A stretch of DNA of 64,000 bases from positions 165,568,549 through 165,632,548 of the forward strand of contig CM048750.1 of NCBI GenBank assembly GCA_026315105.1, written 5' to 3'. Position numbers and translations under genes: made by a program. Numbering within the stretch: position 1 is the first letter of the stretch; each line of letters opens with the position of its first letter. The notes beneath the pieces were generated by a model that was not told the DNA's origin, made no database searches, and saw nothing but the letters and a program-made list of their open reading frames with translations. This stretch comes from Locusta migratoria. Lineage: Eukaryota > Arthropoda > Insecta > Orthoptera > Acrididae. This document shows, piece after piece, positions 32,736-43,088 of the stretch.

Positions 32736-35700
32736 CCTATCCTTACCTCATCCTTGGGGACTTCAATGCCCACCATCCTTTGTGGGGCAGTGCTTATACG
32801 TCTAGCCGGGGCCGCCTCATAGACCAGTTTCTTGCTGACCACAATCTGGGCCTTCTCAACGACGGTTCCCCAACTCATTATAGTGCCGCTCACGGCACCT
32901 TTTCTGCCATAGACCTCTCTCTCACTTCTCCTTCTCTCCTTCCTTTATTTCACTGGTCGGCGTATGACGACCTCTGCGATAGCGACCACTTTCCGTTGAT
33001 CCTTTCACTTCCCTCACACCTACCACAAGCCAGGGTACCCCGCTGGGTTTTCCGTCGTGCTAATTGGGCGCTATATACATCCCAGGTTGTTTTCCCATCT
33101 TCCCCCTCAGGCTGTATAGATGATATTATAAGCCAAATGACCAACATGATTACCCAAGCTGCCAACGCCGCTGTTCCCCGGTCGACAGGCCCTCCTACTC
33201 GCCGGCCGGTCCCTTGGTGGAATGCAACTGTTGCCGCAGCCATTCGCGAGCGCCGTAGGGCCTTGCAACATCTTAAGCGCCACCCATCCCTCGCTGGTCT
33301 CATAAATTTCAAACGTCTGCGTGCCAGAGCTCGTTACTTAATCAAACAAAGTAAGTGGACATGCTGGGAGCATTTTGTCTCCTTGTTGGGCTCTTCTGTC
33401 CCTTTGACAAGAGTGTGGGCTATGCTCCAATCTGTCCAAGGTAACTGGCGGCCGTCTTCCGTCCCTGGTCTTGCCCTGCCTGATTGCGTCTGCACAGAGC
33501 CATCTGTTGTTGCAGAACATCTTGCAACTCACTTCGCCAATGTATCAGCGACAACTTAATATCCGGCGACCTTTCTCCTTAAGAAACACCAAGCCGAAAC
33601 CTTCAAATTAGGCTTTACTTCTCACCAGGTGGAACCATATAACGAACCTTTTACTGCCTGGGAACTATCGCTGGCCCTCTCCTCTTCTCGTGATTCAGCA
33701 CCTGGCCCTGACGATATCCATAATCAATTGCTGAAACACCTCAACCCCTCACAACGACAATTTCTCCTAAAAGTTTTTAACCGTATTTGGCTTCAAGGGG
33801 TTTTCCCCTCCCGGTGGAGGGAGAGTATTGTGGTCCGTGCCCTCAAGCCTGGCAAGGACCCGTCGGCGCTGGACAGTTATCGACCAATAAGCCTGACAAG
33901 TGTTCCCTGTAAACTACTTGAATGGATGGTAGCCCGCAGATTATGCTGGGTTCTTGAATCCCGGGGACTTCTCTCACCTTACCAGTGTGGGTTCCGGGAG
34001 GGACGATCCCCTATTGACCATTTACTTTGACTGGAGACTGCGATCAGACAGGCCTTCTCTAAAAGACATCATCTGGTAGCAGTCTTCTTCGATCTTCGTA
34101 AGGCGTACGACACTGCTTTGCGTCATCATATTTTACGTTCTCTTCATGACTGGGGCCTCAGAGGCTCCTTACCAATTTTTATCCGTCAGTTTTTATCTCA
34201 CCGCCTGTTCCGTGTCAGAGTTGGCTCTTCCTTTAGCTCCCCTCGGATACAGGAGAACGGCGTCCCCCAGGGCTCAGTGTTGAGTGTTACGCTTTCTCTA
34301 ATCGCCATCAATGGGTTGGTGAGCTCTGTTGGGTCACTGGTAACACCGGCATTGTATGTCGACGACTTTTGCATATGGTACAGCTCCTACTCAGTAGCCT
34401 CTACTGAACGTCAGCTCCAGAGCACCATTCGGCGGGCTTCAGTGTGGGCTACGTCCCATGGTTTCCAGTTTTCCTCGTCAAAAACGAGGGTGGTGCACTT
34501 TTGTCGTCATACTACAGTTCACCCTGATTCAGAACTGTTCTTGGGTAATCAGCGCCTGGAAGTTGTAGCACAGCATCGTTTCCTGGGTCTTCTCTTTGAC
34601 AAAAAATTGACTTGGGTGCCCCATATTCGCCACCTAAAGATTAGTTGTATGAGGAAACTTAATGCCCTACGTTTCCTTGCTCATTCATCTTGGGGTGCAG
34701 ACCGAACAACTATCCTCCGTATCTATCGGGCTCTAATCTTGTCCCGATTGGACTATGGGTGTCAAGTTCATGGCTCGGCAGCTCCTTCTGCCCTGAAATT
34801 ATTAGACCCGGTTCACTATTACGGTGTGTCCGCTTGGCTACAAGTGCATTCCCGACTAGCCCGGTCGACAGTCTCCTTGTTGAGGCGGGAATCTGCCCTC
34901 TTCAGGTCAGGCGGCATCAGCTTCTGGCGTCTTATGCCATCGCCATCCGGCAATATCTTGATCATCCCGCTTACCAGGTTCTTTTTGCATATGAAGGGCT
35001 TCGACCCCCTGATACCCGGCCGCGGGCGGGCTTTCCCGTCGGACTGCGGCTTGCCTCTCTTCGCCCTTCCCTAGATTGCGCCTCCCATTTCACTGCACGC
35101 ACACCTCCGTGGATGGTGCCGCGACCACTAATTCGGGCGGATCTCTTCCAGGGCCCAAAAGCTTTAATTTCCCCCATGGTCTTTCGGCGTTTGGTGTGCC
35201 CAGTACTAGAAGAGTTTCAGGGAGCCTCTATCTTCTACACTGATGGCTCAAAAACAGCGGGCCACTCCGGATATGCTTTTACATCTCCTGTTGGGGCGGA
35301 ATGCCATTTTCTGCCAGAGGCATGCAGTGTGTTTACAGCAGAGCTGATGGCAATTTATAGAGCCCTCTGTTTTATTAAACATTCTGCCGTGGAACGTGGT
35401 TTAATCTGTGCTGACTCCATGAGCAGTCTGCAGGCCATTGATCAATGTTTCCCCTCCCATCCTTTAGTTATTTCCATCCATGATCTCCTTGCTGACCTTC
35501 ATCGTGCTGCCTGCTCCGTTACCTTTCTCAGGGTGCCAAGCCATGTTGGTATTACAGGGAATGAAGAGGCTGACCGGTTGGCTAGATCGGCAATTACTCG
35601 CTGCCCACCTCCCTTTCTAATTCCGGGTGCGGATCTGCGGGTGCAGATCAGATCTTTGCTTCACTCCTCATGGGATAGCAGTTGGAAAGCTACTGCCCCT

Positions 35701-36033
35701 TCCAATAAACTCCGCACCATCAAAGATACGACTGCAGCTTGGAGTTCATCTTTACGCCCTTCCCGGAGAGAATCAATTGTCCTCTGTCGCCTCCGTCTTG
35801 GACACTGCAGGCTGACCCATGGATTTCTTTTACGAAATGACAATCCACCACATTGTGATTGTGGAGTTGTACAATCTGTGTCTCATATTCTGACTGAATG
35901 TCCTCTCCATTCGACACTTCGTGGCGACTATGGCCTACCGCCTGCATTGCCTTTAGTTTTGGCGGATGACCCACGGATGGTTGATCGTGTCCTTGCCTTC
36001 CTCCGTGAAAGTAGATTTTATTGTCAGCTCTAG
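32736..36033 (+). pseudogene. I-clade LINE #1 ORF2 (endonuclease, RT, RNase H)
   Basis: Reads LGDFNAHHPLWGSAYTSSRG near the start and CDSDHFPLIL, the last endonuclease motif. RT motifs: SAPGPDDIHNQLLKHL, SYRPISLTSVPCKLLEWM, FFDLRKAYDTA, ENGVPQGSVLSVTLSLIAIN and LYVDDFCIW (catalytic YVDD). After a frameshift near 34840, the RNase H domain shows FYTDGSKT, FTAELMAIYRAL, CADSMSSLQAI and VPSHVGITGNEEADRLA, so all four acids are kept. The end has RLRLGHCRLTHGFLLRN and CDCGVVQSVSHILTECPLH. In-frame stops at 33557 (TAA) and 34028 (TGA) plus the frameshift inactivate it. Confidence 0.93.
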
Positions 36034-36435
36034 GACTCGCTTGGTCGGGGTGAGTGGGTTTGTGATTCTTGGCTGTTTGTGAGGTTTAGAGCCTTCTCCC
36101 CACCAGTGCCCACTCTTTTACATTTTTAATGTAATTTTATTTCTCCCTGCTCTAGAGCTGTGTTACTTTGACCACTGTATCGTTAGTAACTTGTGGTTTA
36201 GGGTAGTGGTCGCTCCTGGAGCTGTGGGAGCGGACACTGTAGCATTTGCTGCCCTGGGTTGGTCTTAGCCTTGTTGGTGACACGAATTTAATTCCTAGTG
36301 TAATGGTCTTTTGGCTTTCACCTATTTTTCGTTGGGTTCCGTGGCGTATACAATTTGAGGTTGAAGGGACTGATGACCTCGTTGTTTGGTCCCTCATGTC
36401 CACCACCACCACCACCACCACCACCACCACCAAAA
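32736..36435 (+). mobile_element. I-clade LINE #1, 5' truncated, (ACC)n tail
   Basis: Forward-strand non-LTR element starting inside the endonuclease domain and ending in CCACCACC repeats (36400-36432). Coding order is endonuclease C-terminus, RT, RNase H, and a terminal Cys/His motif, which defines the I group. The 3' UTR (36034-36399) ends GGGACTGATGACCTCGTTGT before the repeat tail. It joins directly to the RT gene of an opposite-strand gypsy element, so it probably inserted there. Confidence 0.93.
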
Positions 36436-37149
36436 TCCTTTTATGAAACGTCGGTAGTATGAGCACAGCCCGAGAAAACTTCTCACATCACGAATGTGCT
36501 GAGGAGTTGGAAATTCTGTGACTGCCCTTACTTTATCTGGATCAGGACGGACACCATCTCCGTTGACTAGGTGCCCCAGGATTTTTATCTCTTTGGTGAC
36601 AAAGAGGCACTTCTTTAGATTGAGGTGGAGACCTGTAGCCTGAACACACTTCAACACAGTTGACAGGCAACTCAGATGTTCTTCAAATGTTTTCGAGAAA
36701 ACGACAATGTCATCTAAATAGCAGAGACACGTCGTCCACTTAAGGTGTCGAAGCAAGTTGTCCATCATGCGTTCGAATGTGGCTGGTGCATTACATAATC
36801 CAATGGCATTACTTTAAATTCATAGAGACTCAGGTGTAATAAAAGCCGTCTTCTTCCTGTCAGCTTCGTCAACCACGATTTGCCAGTAACCTGTCTGCAT
36901 GTCCATAGTTGAGAAGTATGTAGCTCCTTTCAAGCAGTCTGAGGTGTCATCAATACGCGGCAATGGGTAGACATCTTTCTTTGTGATACTGTTCAGCCGC
37001 CGATAGTCGACACAGAATTGCCATGTGCCATCCTTCTTCTTTACGAGGACCACCGGAGACGACCAAGGACTCTCCGAAGGTTGTATAATGTCATCTCGCA
37101 ACATCTTCTCCACTTCCTCCCGAATTATCCGTCTTTCAGCTGGCGACAC
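36433..37149 (-). pseudogene. Gypsy reverse transcriptase, truncated
   Basis: RT motifs in order: LRDDIIQPSESPWSSPVVLV, KKKDGTWQFCVDYRRLN, DVYPLPRIDD, FSTMDMQTGYWQI, FGLCNAPATFER-like traces, CYLDDIVVFSKTFEEHL (catalytic YLDD), LGHLVNGDGVRPDPDKV and SFLGLCSYYRRFIKGF. A frameshift near 36800-36830 separates two open pieces. The gene ends at the junction with the LINE tail. Confidence 0.9.
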
Positions 37150-37275
37150 TCTATACTAACGCTGGCTAATTGGCAGATGGTCCCCAGTATTGATACGGTG
37201 CTTTATCGTGAGCCGTTTCGTCTGACTTTTCCCCTGCTGAGGTGTGAATGCACCCGAAAATTGGCGTAGTATACC

Positions 37276-38040
37276 TTACAACCGCTGGCGTTGTTCCTTG
37301 GTCAGTCCAGGACCTATTGGCAGGTCCACGTAGGTTTCCTCTAGCTTGTTGTCTGTACTAATAGCAGGGCATGGGTCTTCATTGATGACGTTGAGCTCAC
37401 CGTCCTGGATTGGTTCAGCTGTCCCGATACACATTCCCTTGGGGATAAGTTGTGACTGCCCGTGACAATTTGTGATCCAAATCTCTCCTTGACCACCGGT
37501 AATGCTTATGATAGCCGCTGGTATGTAAATTTCTTTTGTGAGCCTGATAAACTTTTTACTATCAACAAGAACTTCACAGTTTAACCAGTCATCTGTGTTT
37601 GTGACAGCAACTCTTCTCATTGTCAACGGCGGTATCGTCACATTGTCGACGACGAATAACTTCCCAGAAAATTCTGTATTACGTGTATCTGGTGGAACAA
37701 CTTCTTCAATTTGCAGCTCAGTTCTTCCACAGTCAATGATAGCTTGGGGTGCCTGAAGGAAGTCCCATCCGAGGATGACATTGTGACTACATTCTATTAA
37801 CACGACAAATTCAAACGGCTGCGTCCTGTTGTTGATGGTTATTCTTGCGACACAAGTTCCTGCTGGATGGACGTACTTTCCATTCACGACCTTCAGCACA
37901 GTTGCTCCCGTATCACAGAACATTGTCTTCTTTAGTGTGCGGCGGTAATTATCCGATAATACAGAAAAAGAGGCTCCTGAATCAACAAGTGCCCGGACAG
38001 GTTGGCCGTCGATTATGATGTGATGAGATTTCCCGACATC
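37276..38040 (-). pseudogene. Gypsy protease and linker
   Basis: The reverse strand reads HHIIIDGQPVRALVDSGASF then SVLSDNYRRTLKKTM; DSGA is the catalytic motif of retroviral-type aspartic protease, which cleaves the Gag-Pol precursor. VVLIECSHNVILGWDFLQ supplies the usual hILGxDFL segment. About 120 more residues link to the RT. Open throughout in one frame, apart from a stop just upstream where gag and pol meet. Confidence 0.88.
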
Positions 38041-38230
38041 TTAGCGACTGTCGTCCATGGAGGATTTTCATCTGCGGCGGCCTCACCTCCGTAGATGGTC
38101 GCCTCGCTTAGTTTTCCTGGGCGCGGCGGCTAGGGGAGCGGCTGGTACCTCTGTACGGCGACGGTGAACGGCTGCGGCGCGTCGGGGAGCAACCTCGTCT
38201 AGGGTACGGCGATGGGCTTCTTCCCATAGG

Positions 38231-39430
38231 TCAACTGAACTCATCAGCAGGGGACTGCCTTGGATAGAACTGCTCCGACGGCTGAGGTCTTGCGGCAAAG
38301 TAATCATCGAATACTCGCCTCCTCTCTCTGCAGTAGCGTACGACATGTCCAGGGCGTCCGCAGTGGAAGCACAGTGGTGTGTTGTCTTCTGTCCTCGAGA
38401 CGTCTGTTCTTCTGCGGGGCGTCATAGTTACCGGGGGAGTTAGCTGTGGTCGCGTCGGTCGGTTCATGGGCTGCCGTTTGGCGGCTGCAGCGTAAGTCAT
38501 AGCAGGGTGACGCCATTCTTCACGTCGGGTGCGATTGACGGGGCAGACAGGAGCTAATGTTTGAAATACCTCGTCCTCAGCGGCGTCGGCTACCTCGTGA
38601 CTTACAGGGCTCACATCCATGGCCATAATCTGATGCTCGCTCGGTCTAATAGTCCTGGCTGCCATGCACTGTTGTAATTCTTCTCTCACGATTTGTCGTA
38701 TGAGAGAAGCCAAGTCCTGCTGGTCTTCCACAACGGCCATAGGGACTACATTTGGGAGTCTTTCATACTTCTTGCGTCCAACCCTCCTTTGCTGCATCTC
38801 TTCAATACGCTGGCACCACTTGATGAACTCTTCTGTCGTAGCGACGTCTTTTATCAGAAGAGCTTGATACATATCTTCTGCAATTCCCTTCATCAGGTGC
38901 GTTATTTTGTCCGCTTCAGTCATGTTCGGATTGACTATGTTACACAGGGCCAAAACACTCTGTATGTACGATTGTGTCGGATCACCATGTCATTGGGCCC
39001 AGTTCTTCAGTTGTTCTTCCGCCGAGCGTATTTGTCGCTGGCGGTCTCCAAACGTGTTTTTAAGTTCCTCCTGGAACGTCTCCCAGTCATTCAACTTGTC
39101 TTCGTTGTTTTGAACCATTGCTGGACTGTTCCATCCAGGTAGAAATAAACGTTGGCCAAGCACATCGTATGATCCCACCTGTTGTACTTGGCGACTCGGT
39201 CGTACCCTTTTAGCCATTTGTTGGGGTCCTGTCCAGCATCTCCAGAGAACACCGACGGGTGTCTGATGTGTTGCTGGCTTATTGCTTGTTTCGTCTCCAT
39301 CGTTCTTCTGATAATACGGACTTTTGGAAGGATGTACTCGGTGTATCCCTTGTATTCCGGTTCCAGTCCGTGTAAGCGACGGCTTTTACGTTGCCTAATC
39401 GGAGCCACGGTGATGCAGCTGTTGCACAGT
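38231..39430 (-). pseudogene. Gypsy gag polyprotein
   Basis: Capsid-like region with FSGDAGQDPNKWLKGYDRVA, YFYLDGTVQQWF and LNDWETFQEELKNTFGDRQR, typical of Ty3/gypsy gag. A CCHC zinc knuckle CFHCGRPGHVVRYC lies near the C-terminus, for RNA packaging. One frameshift near 39110 and an in-frame TGA at about 38987-38989 break it. The probable start is METKQAISQQH, near 39300. Confidence 0.88.
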
Positions 39431-39431
39431 G

Positions 39432-39449
39432 TACCCGGCGCCTCCACCA
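39432..39449 (-). other. Primer-binding site of gypsy element
   Basis: Five bases inside the LTR end the reverse strand reads TGGTGGAGGCGCCGGGTA, complementary to a tRNA 3' end terminating in CCA (discriminator A, then CCTCC). I cannot say with confidence which tRNA. Confidence 0.65.
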
Positions 39450-39454
39450 AACAA

Positions 39455-39819
39455 TGTCACGTTGCAATGGAAGTAGGCTTGACTTCGAAGGCAACTAAAC
39501 ACAGCACTTATACTGAAAGCACGTTTATTACGAACTCAACATACACGCAGCACTGACTGCCTCTCAGGCAGAGTGCTCTGCTATTTATACACAGACAGAA
39601 TTTACCAGAAATTAGAAGAACAGTTAACATAAGAAACAAGTAGAATTTACAAGTGAACATAAGAAAGATGTAGAACCTTCTGGAATTGTAAATTACAAAG
39701 AAATAATTTTTGCCGGTGGGTGGGATTGAACCGCGACCTTCTGCTACGCAGTCCGTGACGCTATCCCCTGCGCCACGCCGGCAGTTGGTGTTCGTGGGCT
39801 CTCGCGGCAATATGTAACA
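39455..39819 (-). repeat. Gypsy 5' LTR
   Basis: 365 bp bounded by TGTTACATA (at 39819) and GTGACA (ending 39455), so TG...CA ends. Promoter-like TATAAATAG lies at 39589-39581 and a polyadenylation signal AATAAA about 55 bases downstream, giving a plausible U3-R-U5 order. A tRNA-like sequence sits in U3. No second LTR is present for comparison. Confidence 0.8.
39711..39783 (-). other. tRNA-like sequence inside gypsy LTR
   Basis: 73 bases on the reverse strand start TGCCGGCGTGGCGCAGGGGA and end CCACCCACCGGCA. A box TGGCGCAGGGG and B box GGTTCAATCCC are both good. GCCGGCG and CACCGGC pair at six of seven acceptor positions and GCGC/GCGT forms a D stem, but the anticodon arm is poor. It may be a tRNA pseudogene or SINE head captured by the LTR, or a native LTR feature. 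Confidence 0.65.
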
Positions 39820-40082
39820 CTTATTCCAAATTACATTACAATGTACATCAGAAACATTCAACAATTTTCTATGAAAATGTCATGATTTCTGAATATGTTG
39901 TTATGTTAGATACATACTATCACAGCTGCAAATTTCGTCTGTGACAGTTGGAGCTGTGACATTTACACCGGAAGTCATCAAAAACATTGTGCTATTTCCA
40001 ATGAATGTCTCGCAATTGTGCTGTAAAACTATTCATGTCAATGCAGCTTTACAGTATCACCCGTCAAAATTATTTATGTATA
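39820..40082. other. Unassigned spacer
   Basis: DNA 5' of the gypsy LTR. Nothing recognised. Confidence 0.4.
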
Positions 40083-40946
40083 ACTAGCTGAAAACCCGGC
40101 ATTGCCCAGGTGTTTATTTACCCTACACTCTCGTAGTACACATCCACTTCCCCCCTTTCTCTGCATCCACCTCTTCTCTCCCGTCTCTCTCTGTTCGTTT
40201 CCACCTTTCCCTCTCTTGGCAAAGCTTTCTACAAGGTACCCTCTGTCATGTACCATACAAACATTTATGTACCCAGTGATCTTCCTCTGGTTTAAAGGTC
40301 ATGTGTGCAAAAATTCATAAAGATTGGAGCAAAACTACGCATTTTGTAAAATTCCATATATTAAGTACCCTCCACCATGCACCGAACGAAATTTTATACA
40401 GTGACTTTCCTCTTGTTTTTAAGGTAGTGTGTGCAAAATTTCATCAATATTGGAACAAAATTATACATTTCTATGCAATAGAAACACAGGGTCACATTGA
40501 AATATGCTCTTTGTTGTTCTCAAATATTCCAGTTTTATTTCATACAACCCTTGTTTTGAGAATAACAAATACAACAAAAAAAGGATCTGTGAAACCAGTC
40601 AATCCGTTCTTAAGTTATGGCGCAACCAAAGTATTTAGAGATCCATTTTTTATGTTGCAGAGTAACCTCGCACAGTATTATACTTAGGGTAGATGGTGAC
40701 CTTATTTTTGTTTTGAAAGTAAACCATGCAAAATTTCGTGAAGATTGGAATGAAACTGTACTTAGTGAGTATGTAGGAGATGTATGCTGAGCCACGCACC
40801 TATCACAATATACTTTCTTTGCTGATGTTTTCTACCTATGAACTACATTCCTGGCAAATTTTAGCTTCATAGGTGAAGTAGTTCTTGAGATTTCGTGTTT
40901 AGTTAGTGAATGAGTGTACTTTCACTTTTATATAGATAGAGATTAA
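40083..40946 (+). repeat. Unclassified dispersed repeat, copy 2
   Basis: Starts ACTAGCTGAAAACCCGGCAT TGCCC and ends TTTATATAGATAGAGATT. Phrases such as CAAAATTTCATCAATATTGG and AAATTTCGTGAAGATTGGAA repeat internally about every 100 bp and recur in copy 1 at 2.8-3.6 kb. No domain. Confidence 0.65.
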
Positions 40947-41312
40947 GAAAACAGATTGCTTAATTTTGCATGCAAGAGAATTAAGGGGGACTTGCAGTCA
41001 AAAATAGTAACAGGTAAATCTGTAATGCTAACTTTATTTGATAAAAGGTCATGCCTGATATGACAGTTTTACAGCATCTACAACAAAACTGAAGTGAGTG
41101 GAAGACTACTTTTCGTTACATCATTTTGTGGTGCGGAGGGGGGGGGGCAGTTATGAAGTGCTTCGTAAACGTCAGAAATTACATGCAAACTTTGTTTCAG
41201 GTTGTTTTTAGGTCAGAAACTTTCGTGGGCATACGGTGCACAGTTCACCAAAGTTTCATTGCAATCAAATGAATGGTTTATGACCACATAGCGGACATAC
41301 AGACAAAAATTC

Positions 41313-41313
<1 letters not shown>
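40947..41313. other. Unassigned spacer
   Basis: Contains a G9-10 run near 41140. No feature recognised. Confidence 0.4.

Positions 41314-41355
<42 letters not shown>
41314..41355. repeat. (TA)n microsatellite
   Basis: About 21 TA units next to the left arm of the Penelope-associated inverted repeat. Confidence 0.95.
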
Positions 41356-41358
<3 letters not shown>

Positions 41359-42456
41359 AAAGATTTTTGACATACCTAAAGTACAGGCTCGTCGACAGAA
41401 ACATAAAACACACACAAAAACACACAAACATTCAAGCTTTCACCATCACTGGCAGCTTCTTCAGGAAAAAGAGGAAGGAATGAGAGGTGAAAGAGAAGGA
41501 TACAGGTTTTAAGGAAGTGGAAAATGCGTCATTCCAATCCCAGGAGTGGAAGGACTTACCTTAGGGGACAAAAAGGAAGGTAAACAAATACACATATCCA
41601 CATGCAAAGACAACTGTCAACGAGCCTGTACTTTAGGTAAGTCAAAAAATCTTTATTTTATACATATTTTTCCCACCAGGAAAGTCTCCTTCTATAATAT
41701 TAGTTATATATATATTTTTATAGAGGAAAAAAATTACTAACAGGAAAAATGTTTGTAAAAAAAAAAAAAATAAAAAAAAAATAAAAAAAAAATTGATGAA
41801 GTCTCTGTCCAGAGAACTGAAGCAAAGATGTTAAGATGGTGTGTGGGAATTCGAATTTAGCAGAGGTTGAGACCAGGTGGCCGATGGGAAGAGAGAAAGT
41901 GCTGATGGGCTAGTTCCCAACTCCGGAGTTCTGAAGGATTGGTGTCGGTGGGAAGTACCCAGATAACCTGGATGGTTTAACACTGTGCCAAGATGTGCTG
42001 GCCGTGCCCCAGGGCATGTTTAGCCACAGGGTGATCCTCATTACCAACAAACACTGTCTGCCTGTGACCATTCATGCGAATGGACAGTTTGTTGCTGGTC
42101 ATTCCCACATAGAACGCTTCACAGTGCAGGCATGTAAGTTGGTAATGAAGTGGGTGCTGTCGCAAGTGGCTCTGCCCTTGATCGTGTACACCCTCTGGGT
42201 TACGGGACTGGAGTAAGTGGTGGTGGAAGGGTGTATAGGGCAGGTTTTACAATGGGGGCAGTTAAAAGGGTAGGAGCCAGAAGGTAGGGAATGTGGTTTG
42301 GGGATTTCATAGGGATGGACTAGGAGATTACGGAGGTTAGGTGGGCGGCGGAAAGACACTCTCAGTGGAGTGAGGAGGATGTCATGAAAGATGGATCTCA
42401 TTTCAGAGCAGGATTTAAGGAAGTCGTATCCTTGCTGGGGAGCCACATTCAGAGTC
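41359..42456 (-). mobile_element. Penelope-like element, 3' part
   Basis: Reverse-strand element containing the GIY-YIG end of the ORF (separate entry) and a terminal region that includes an inverted repeat: AGATTTTTGACATACCTAAA on the left (41359-41392) mirrored at 41620-41654 with AGTACAGGCTCGT in both arms, spaced about 230 bp. Between the arms lies CTGAAGAAGCTGCCAGTGAT followed by GGTGAAAGCTTG (reverse strand). The 5' side stops at 42456, where I-clade LINE #2 begins. Confidence 0.85.
41800..42456 (-). pseudogene. Penelope-like GIY-YIG endonuclease domain
   Basis: The reverse strand gives SFRRPPNLRNLLVHPY, a Cys/His cluster CPHCKTCPIHPST, YTIKGRATCDSTHFI, then after a frameshift LTCLHCEAFYVGMTSNKLSI, RMNGHRQTVF and HPVAKHALGHGQ. 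YVGMT and RMNGH correspond to the YIG and catalytic Arg region of GIY-YIG nucleases. The domain nicks target DNA for Penelope insertion. Frame changes and a stop after LAQC disable it. Confidence 0.9.
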
Positions 42457-43088
42457 CACTCCAGTCGCCCCCACAGGGGACCCACAGCACTTTTGTGGGT
42501 ACGTGTGTGGTGCGCACGGGGCCCCAAGCCGAAGCAGCCTTTCTTCTGCCCCAGGCTGCTTCACTTTCCCTCCCGGTTTATGCCTTCGCCCAGAGACGGG
42601 CGTCCTTTGCAAGTTAAGGTGGTTTCTTGTCATGGTTTCTCTTATTCCTTGGTTTCTTCCTTTCCTAACATTTTCTTCTGCCTTTCTCTCCTTGCTGTAC
42701 TCTCCTAGTCTTCTTCTCCTCCTCATTAGTCTCCGCTTCGGCGTTTGAGACACTTCTTTCCTTCTTTCTCTTCACTTCCTCTATTCTTCTTCTTTTCTCT
42801 CTGTGCGTGTCTGAAGGCCGACCCACACATTATCATGCGTAGCAGGTGACGGGGTAACGCGTAATTCCCCGCCCCGGGTAGACAAGTAGGGCACGTACGT
42901 ACCCCCTGGTAAAGGCCAGGCCCAGGGAGGGGTGATTACCCGAGCTGGTACCTTCCAAACATGCCGATTGGTCCCTCCGTCAGTTCTCGGGAGGTGTGAC
43001 CTGAGGTGTGAACAATCACCTAAGGCGGGTAAGCCCTCGGAGAGGGCCCCCACTAGGAAGGAGCGCGCCATCGGAGACGCCGGTAATC

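Larger units (their letters stand above)
36433..39819 (-). mobile_element. Ty3/gypsy LTR retrotransposon, 5' LTR to RT
   Basis: Reverse-strand element: LTR (39455-39819), primer-binding site, gag, protease and most of RT. It stops inside RT at the (ACC)n tail of LINE #1; RNase H, integrase and 3' LTR are not seen on the other side of the LINE, so it was deleted or truncated as well as invaded. Several frameshifts and stops lie in gag and RT. Confidence 0.9.

Noticed and set aside
32483..33532. Reverse-strand frames of 64-136 codons opposite LINE #1
   Set aside because: Most are antisense shadows of the LINE ORF; only the part left of 32735 may belong to another element.
38664..39556. Forward-strand frames up to 149 codons opposite gypsy gag
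   Set aside because: Antisense to a clear gag with zinc knuckle; no independent domain.
42383..42753. Overlapping frames in the GC-rich 5' UTR of LINE #2
   Set aside because: Both strands are open because of base composition; position fits an untranslated leader.
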